DNA from: JAUYMM01 sp049301455
GTDB lineage: Bacteria; Patescibacteriota; Microgenomatia; UBA8517
DNA: 64,000 nt
Assembly (NCBI GenBank): GCA_049301455.1
Contig: JBAQKY010000029.1
Coordinates: 44,338-108,337 of the forward strand
Direction: 5' to 3'
Part shown: in pieces, positions 59,274 to 64,000 of the stretch
Layout: each line of letters begins with the position of its first letter
How positions within the stretch are numbered: position 1 is the stretch's first letter
Translations under genes and position numbers: made by a program
Notes under the pieces: model-generated
Databases searched by the model: none
Seen by the model: only the letters and a program-made list of their open reading frames with translations
What the model was told of the DNA's origin: nothing

Positions 59274-59984
59274 ATGGGATACAAAATTGATGAGTTGTCT
59301 TTGTTTTTTCCTGCATATAATGAGGAGGCTAATGCAAAAAAGACAATTCTAAAAGCAAAGAAAGTATTAGAAAAGACTGCAAAGAAATGGGAAATTGTTG
59401 TAGTTAATGATGGTTCAAAAGACAAGACCAAAGCGATTGTCGAAAAACTTCAGAAAGATGATAGACGTATCAAACTTATAAATCACAAGGTAAACAGAGG
59501 CTACGGTGGTGCATTTAAATCTGGGTTGTATGGATCAAAATATAAATGGATAACATTTACAGATATTGATGGCCAATTTGATTTCTCTGAAATTGATAAA
59601 TTTATAGAAAAACAAGAAGAGACAAAAGCAGATCTTGTTATTGGGTACTATAAAAAGAGACAGGTTAGTAAATTAAAAATCATAACTTCCAAAATGTGGG
59701 AACTTGTTGTCTTTATACTATTTGGTTTGCATGTTAAAGATATTGATTGCGGTTTTAAATTTATATCTAAAAAAGTGGTTGATAAGATATCCAAACTTGA
59801 ATCAGAAAGAGGTGCCTTTATTTCATCTGAGTTTTTGATTAAATCAAAAAAAGCAGGTTTTACGATCGTTGAGATCCCTGTAACTCACTATCCAAGAATT
59901 GCTGGTAAAGGAACAGGTAGAGATTTGATGGTAATTATAAAAAGCTTCGTTGATCTGTTTCGTTTGTGGCGAAAACTAAAATAA
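59274..59984 (+). CDS. GT2 glycosyltransferase (DPM1-like)
   Basis: A 236-residue GT2 enzyme without membrane helices of its own. Motifs are LSLFFPAYNEEANA, EIVVVNDGSKDKT, WITFTDIDGQFDF with Asp-x-Asp, and DIDCGFKFIS. The C-terminus is basic with a partly hydrophobic helix. It should transfer a sugar to polyprenyl phosphate at the inner face. The GT-C gene at 59990 begins 5 nt downstream. Confidence 0.92.
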   Translation: MGYKIDELSLFFPAYNEEANAKKTILKAKKVLEKTAKKWEIVVVNDGSKDKTKAIVEKLQKDDRRIKLINHKVNRGYGGAFKSGLYGSKYKWITFTDIDGQFDFSEIDKFIEKQEETKADLVIGYYKKRQVSKLKIITSKMWELVVFILFGLHVKDIDCGFKFISKKVVDKISKLESERGAFISSEFLIKSKKAGFTIVEIPVTHYPRIAGKGTGRDLMVIIKSFVDLFRLWRKLK

Positions 59985-59989
59985 ATAGA

Positions 59990-61456
59990 ATGATTTTTGA
60001 TTTTTTGAAAAAGAACTGGTTGATTGTTGTAATAATTTCATTGGGAGCTTTTTTTAGACTTTATAATATTGATGGATACATGACCTTTTTGGGTGATGAA
60101 GGAAGAGACTCAATAATTGTTAGAAATTTACTTGTTAAGGCAGATCCAATCTTAATAGGTCCAGGTACTTCAGTTGGAGGAATGTATTTAGGCCCACTCT
60201 ATTATTATTTCATGGCACCCTTTTTATTATTGGCTAACTTTTCCCCAGTAGGGCCTGCAGTTGGAGTTGCACTTTTGGGAGTAGCTACAACATACCTAAT
60301 TTATTTGGTTGGTAAAGAATGGTTTGGAAATAAAGCGGGTTTGATTGCTGGATTGTTTTTTGCAATTTCACCTACAGTGATTACTTATTCTCATTCATCT
60401 TGGAATCCTAATATAATGCCATTCTTTTCACTGCTTTCAATTTATTCAATTTGGAAAGTTTGGAGTAAAAAGCAATACAGTTGGTTAATTGTAGCTGCAA
60501 TCTCGTTTGCATTCGTTTGCCAGTCGCACTACTTAGGTGTTTTAATTGCACCTGTTTTGTTTATTTTCTGGTTATTGTCTAAAGTTCCTAAAAAAATAAC
60601 CCTAATTTCAGTTTTGATTTATTTATTTTTAATGAGTCCACTTTTAGCATTTGATATTAGACATGATTGGATGAATAGTAGGGCACTCTACAAATTTTTA
60701 ACAGTTCGAGACGAAACTGTGGCGATAACACCATGGACTGCAATTCCTAAAGCATATCCAATTTTTGAACAAATTAACGGGAGTATGCTAACTGCAAAAA
60801 ATAAGCAACCAGCTACTTTAATATCTATAATTCTTTTGTCCTACTTTGTTTTTATTTATACCAGTAAAGATAAAGCAGTTAATAAAAGATATCTAATGCC
60901 AATTGCGTGGTTTGTTTTTGGATTAATTGGTTTTGGTTTGTACAAACAAAATGTATACGATCATTATTTTGGATTTTTATTTCCAGTTCCATTTTTATTA
61001 ATGGCCGGATTTTTTGAAGACAGATTTAAAATTAAAAGTAAATTCATGAATATTGTTCTTTGCTCGGCAATTTTATATTTAGTTGTTTTAAATTTAAAAA
61101 ATAATCCACTTCTATATCATCCAAACAACCAAATGCAAAGAGCACAAAATGTTGCTAATAAAGTTTTAGAAATTGCAGAAGGCAAACCATTTAATTTAGC
61201 AGTGCTAGCCGAAAGAAATTATGAAGATGGATACAGATATTTTATGGACATCAAAGATGCAAATGTTTTACATGCAGACAGATGGGACAAAAAAACAATT
61301 GCAGATACTTTAATTGTTATTTGTGAGAAACCAAAAGAAAAATGTGATCCAACACATTCTGCCAAAGCAGAAGTTGCAAACTTTGGCTGGAGCAAAATAG
61401 ATAGTGACTTTGAAGTTGATGGAGTTATAATATACAAACTAATCCACAGCAAATAA
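59990..61456 (+). CDS. GT-C glycosyltransferase (ArnT/PMT-like)
   Basis: About 488 residues with 11-12 helices. The catalytic first loop reads FLGDEGRDSIIV, with the Asp-Glu that activates the acceptor, and is followed by GGMYLGPLYYYFMAP. A second conserved stretch is HSSWNPNIMPFFSL. It would use a polyprenyl-phosphate sugar from the preceding GT2 enzyme to modify an extracytoplasmic acceptor. The GTG at 59966 overlaps the GT2 gene; I chose the ATG at 59990, preceded by TAAAAT with a 7-nt gap. Residues about 380-488 form a soluble C-terminal domain. Confidence 0.88.
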   Translation: MIFDFLKKNWLIVVIISLGAFFRLYNIDGYMTFLGDEGRDSIIVRNLLVKADPILIGPGTSVGGMYLGPLYYYFMAPFLLLANFSPVGPAVGVALLGVATTYLIYLVGKEWFGNKAGLIAGLFFAISPTVITYSHSSWNPNIMPFFSLLSIYSIWKVWSKKQYSWLIVAAISFAFVCQSHYLGVLIAPVLFIFWLLSKVPKKITLISVLIYLFLMSPLLAFDIRHDWMNSRALYKFLTVRDETVAITPWTAIPKAYPIFEQINGSMLTAKNKQPATLISIILLSYFVFIYTSKDKAVNKRYLMPIAWFVFGLIGFGLYKQNVYDHYFGFLFPVPFLLMAGFFEDRFKIKSKFMNIVLCSAILYLVVLNLKNNPLLYHPNNQMQRAQNVANKVLEIAEGKPFNLAVLAERNYEDGYRYFMDIKDANVLHADRWDKKTIADTLIVICEKPKEKCDPTHSAKAEVANFGWSKIDSDFEVDGVIIYKLIHSK

Positions 61457-61457
61457 T

Positions 61458-62465
61458 ATGAATTTTCCAAACTCAAAAGAAATTTTAGAAGTAATTAATG
61501 CCTCTTCTAGTATTGTTTTGAGTTTACATATCAGTACTGATCCTGACTCAATAATCTCAAATTTACTATTTAAAAATTTTCTCGAAAAGTTAAACAAGAA
61601 AGTGACATTTATCACTCCTGAGGTTGTTAATAATAAATTCAAGACAATGTATGACCTAAGTAGCTTGAAAGATTCTGTAGACGTGTATAAAAACCTGAGC
61701 GATTATGATTTGTTTATCACCTTAGATGTAAATGAACCTTCAAGAGTCGGATTAAATGAGGAAAATCATAAAATGATTAAAACAATAAATATTGATCACC
61801 ACCAAAATTTGAATTATTATGAGCCATTCAAAATTAGCGATACTGCATATTCATCTACTAGCGAAATGATTTTTCTTTTTTTTGAAGATATCGGTTATAG
61901 TTTTTCTTCTGAAGAAGTAAATTTATTATTGGAAGGAATAATTACAGACACTGAATCGTTTAGTTACAGTTCTTCTTCCCGAGTTTTTAAAACAGTTTCA
62001 AAACTTATCGAACTTGGTGCAAACTATGATATTGTAAATGCAAAAATATATAGAAATAACAGCATAGACCAACTAAAGTTCTGGTCAAAAGGCTTGTCTA
62101 AAATAAAAGTTGATAAAAAACATAAGTTTTCATATATTGCACTTTCGTTAAAAGATCTAGAAAAATATAAAAATATTATCCAAGGAACACGTTCTTTAGC
62201 AGATAAATTTGTGAGAACTGTAGAAGGTACTAACTTTGGAATGGTGATTATTGAACGTGAAGAGGGTGGAGTAAAAATTAGTGTTAGGTCAAGAGTGATA
62301 GGGTATGGTCTGACAAAATTATTGAAAGATTTAAATGGTGGAGGACATTTTGACGGAGGAGGGGGGCAGATCGATAATATGTCTTATAAAGATGCGGTAA
62401 AAACAGCTTTAAAAATAACAAGAAAATTTGCAAAAGAAAAAAACAATAATGATAGTTTAAATTAA
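61458..62465 (+). CDS. DHH-family phosphoesterase (NrnA/RecJ-like), copy 1
   Basis: A 335-residue protein with DHH motifs: LSLHISTDPDSIISN (His and two Asp), TLDVNEPSRVG, NIDHHQN and GIITDTESF, then a DHHA1 domain ending NGGGHFDGGGGQID. NrnA-like enzymes degrade short RNA or pAp, or cleave cyclic dinucleotides. The metal ligands look complete. The first motif is DPDS instead of DGDA. It is followed after 2 nt by a second DHH gene. Confidence 0.87.
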   Translation: MNFPNSKEILEVINASSSIVLSLHISTDPDSIISNLLFKNFLEKLNKKVTFITPEVVNNKFKTMYDLSSLKDSVDVYKNLSDYDLFITLDVNEPSRVGLNEENHKMIKTINIDHHQNLNYYEPFKISDTAYSSTSEMIFLFFEDIGYSFSSEEVNLLLEGIITDTESFSYSSSSRVFKTVSKLIELGANYDIVNAKIYRNNSIDQLKFWSKGLSKIKVDKKHKFSYIALSLKDLEKYKNIIQGTRSLADKFVRTVEGTNFGMVIIEREEGGVKISVRSRVIGYGLTKLLKDLNGGGHFDGGGGQIDNMSYKDAVKTALKITRKFAKEKNNNDSLN

Positions 62466-62467
62466 AT

Positions 62468-63511
62468 ATGAATTATCCAGAATCGCAAATTGTTTTAGAT
62501 GAGATAAAAAAAGCAAAAAGAATACTCCTAAATTGTCACACCAATCCTGACGCAGATAGTGTTGGAAGCACATTTGCTTTAAATGAAGTGATTAAAGTTT
62601 GTTTTGAAAAAGACGTTACTATAATTTATCCTGATGATCTTCCTGAAAATACATTATTTATTAAAGATAGTCTGTATGGAGAAGTGGTTGCAAAAAAAAT
62701 TGATTTTAATACTTTCAATTTTTCAGAATATGATTTGTTCATTGCATTAGATTCAAGTAGTTGGGATAGGGTTAGAGGTGGAGGTAATAAAGAAAAAATT
62801 GATATAAAAACAATTGTTATAGACCATCACCACACAAACACACGTTTTGGCGAAATTAATATTGTTGATGACACCATGAGTTCTACTGCTGAACTGTTAT
62901 ATTTTGTATTTAATGATTGGGGAATAAATCCTGATCGCGAAGTAGATTATCCATTTTTTCAGAAAGCATTATTAACAGGAATTATAAGTGATACAGAGTG
63001 TTTTAGAACTAAGGCAGCTGATAGTAAAACAATGAAAGTCGCATCAGATTTAATGAGATTTTCATCAAAGGATGAAATTATACAAAATCTCTATCAAACA
63101 AATTCAGTTGCATCGATCAAGTCAGTTAGTGATATGCTAGCAAACATCTCTGTAAATGAGGATAGTAATTTTTGTTATACATATATTAGATATGAAGAAT
63201 ATTCAAGAAATAAGTTAGAGTCTTTTGCAAAAGATATGGTGGCAGATTTTTTTATAAATAGTATAAATAAAACTGATTTTGGATTTATTGCTGTTGAGAA
63301 GTATAAAAATGAAATATCTGTTAGTTTTAGAGCTAGGACAGATTTTGATACATCGATAATTGCAAAGGAATTAGGTGGGGGCGGTCACAAAATTAGATCT
63401 GCAGTAACAATGCGCGGAATAGATTTTGATCTTGCACTTACAAAAATATTGGATACATGTCAAAAATATTCTAATAAAGGTAAACTTCAAAAAAATGAAA
63501 AAAGTATTTAA
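62468..63511 (+). CDS. DHH-family phosphoesterase (NrnA/RecJ-like), copy 2
   Basis: A 347-residue paralogue of the preceding gene. Motifs are NCHTNPDADSVGS, ALDSSSWDRV, VIDHHHTN, GIISDTECF and the DHHA1 end GGGGHKIRSAV. All metal-binding residues are present. Tandem copies with clear sequence divergence suggest distinct substrates or a heterodimer. The 3' end overlaps the next gene by 17 nt. Confidence 0.88.
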   Translation: MNYPESQIVLDEIKKAKRILLNCHTNPDADSVGSTFALNEVIKVCFEKDVTIIYPDDLPENTLFIKDSLYGEVVAKKIDFNTFNFSEYDLFIALDSSSWDRVRGGGNKEKIDIKTIVIDHHHTNTRFGEINIVDDTMSSTAELLYFVFNDWGINPDREVDYPFFQKALLTGIISDTECFRTKAADSKTMKVASDLMRFSSKDEIIQNLYQTNSVASIKSVSDMLANISVNEDSNFCYTYIRYEEYSRNKLESFAKDMVADFFINSINKTDFGFIAVEKYKNEISVSFRARTDFDTSIIAKELGGGGHKIRSAVTMRGIDFDLALTKILDTCQKYSNKGKLQKNEKSI

Positions 63512-64000
63512 TTTTTGGAATATTACAATTTTTATTGTTATCCTTGCAGCTTTTTTTGTCAGAGTTTACAGACTCCCTGAAATTTTAGGATTTTGGTATG
63601 ACCAAGGTAGAGACGCCTTAGTTATTTGGGACCTAATTCATAATGGTAAATTTTTCTTGATAGGCCCAATGATGGGAAATACAGGTATTTTTAGAGGTCC
63701 TTGGTATTATTATTTAATTACTCCTGCATATTTTGTCTCTGGCGGAAATCCAGTATTTGCCAATTTACTTTTAATTTTAATTTCAATTTTTGGTCTATTT
63801 TTACTTTACAAATTGGGTGAAAAAATAGGCGGCAAAAGACTTGGATTAATTGCATTAGTAATTGCTAGTTTTTCAGGCTATGTAATTGGAGCTTCAAGAT
63901 GGCTATCAAATCCTACACCAACATTACTGACGGGTATTTTATTTATAGTTGGAGTTTTTAAATTATTTGAGAATAGAAAATGGGCACTACCATTTATTTC
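63495..64000 (+). CDS. GT-C glycosyltransferase (ArnT/PMT-like), truncated by window edge
   Basis: An open frame from ATG 63495 continues to the window end, giving about 168 residues. The first helix (NITIFIVILAAFFVRVY), loop FWYDQGRDALVIWD and GIFRGPWYYYLITPAY parallel the GT-C enzyme at 59990, where the corresponding loop is FLGDEGRD. The first catalytic acid is kept but Glu is replaced by Gln. The frame overlaps the DHH gene by 17 nt. At least three more helices follow before the edge. Confidence 0.85.
   Translation, partial: MKKVFNFWNITIFIVILAAFFVRVYRLPEILGFWYDQGRDALVIWDLIHNGKFFLIGPMMGNTGIFRGPWYYYLITPAYFVSGGNPVFANLLLILISIFGLFLLYKLGEKIGGKRLGLIALVIASFSGYVIGASRWLSNPTPTLLTGILFIVGVFKLFENRKWALPFI

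Noticed and set aside
1..64000. Recoding of UGA as glycine (SR1/Gracilibacteria code)
   Set aside because: Genes such as lysS and the antiporter end with UGA at family-normal lengths, and RF2 is encoded.
1..64000. Prophage or insertion sequence
   Set aside because: No integrase, transposase, capsid, portal or terminal inverted repeats were recognised anywhere in the window.

Overview
The window is AT-rich, densely coded bacterial DNA, most likely from a Candidate Phyla Radiation (Patescibacteria) genome, probably of the Microgenomates/OP11 kind. This placement is an inference from several features: small single-copy housekeeping genes interleaved with many short membrane proteins of families typical of that radiation (DUF5652, stand-alone LytR_C proteins), no transposons or prophage, very short intergenic gaps, tRNAs without encoded CCA, and a large cell-surface gene set beside very little central metabolism. 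UGA is a real stop (for example at lysS), and a full-length RF2 gene is present, so the recoded code of SR1/Gracilibacteria is excluded.

Layout. Positions 1-9169 hold a truncated hypothetical gene, a DUF4258/phosphodiester-glycosidase fusion, an acidic membrane-anchored protein, a DEAD-box helicase, a GIY-YIG protein, Dus, MltG, a KefB-like antiporter and a Na+/Ca2+ exchanger. At 9329-12931 a very large KAP-type P-loop NTPase lies next to tRNA-Gln. Positions 13024-20692 hold a GSDH-like propeller protein, a pilin-like protein, DgkA and PAP2 sharing one divergent promoter, Lon, an EamA permease, tRNA-Glu and a GHL15 protein. Positions 20777-37384 are an information-processing stretch: greA with a structured leader, lysS, an HD protein, a GreA-like orphan, serS, an ABC exporter, rarA, a spermidine-synthase-like gene, secA, FKBP, two LytR_C proteins around a tgt gene, and prfB. 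At 38029-51033 there is a cell-envelope block: ftsEX, a coiled-coil M23 peptidase, a surface protein, VanZ, a sortase, a 2041-residue LPATG adhesin, a further surface protein and a CAP-domain protein. Positions 51307-64000 hold an LRR-kinase fusion, rmlA/rmlB and an rmlD-like gene, NUDIX, trmD, several glycosyltransferases (GT2-GtrA, GT2, GT-C) and two DHH phosphoesterases.

How the genes work together. The envelope block looks like a division-coupled wall-remodelling and surface-display module: FtsEX would control the coiled-coil M23 protein made just downstream, and the sortase would anchor the adhesin encoded immediately after it. The M23 domain appears circularly permuted, with its HxH motif ahead of its HxxxD motif. 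DgkA, PAP2, the GT2/GT-C enzymes and the rml genes point to polyprenyl-phosphate-based surface glycan synthesis.

Regulation is unusually legible. About twenty genes have a TATAAT-like -10 box ending only 6-7 nt before the start codon, which implies leaderless mRNAs. Three divergent gene pairs appear to share one near-palindromic -10 box. The greA leader has a consensus promoter and two mutually exclusive hairpins, one of them terminator-like. No CRISPR array, rRNA, IS element or integrase was seen.
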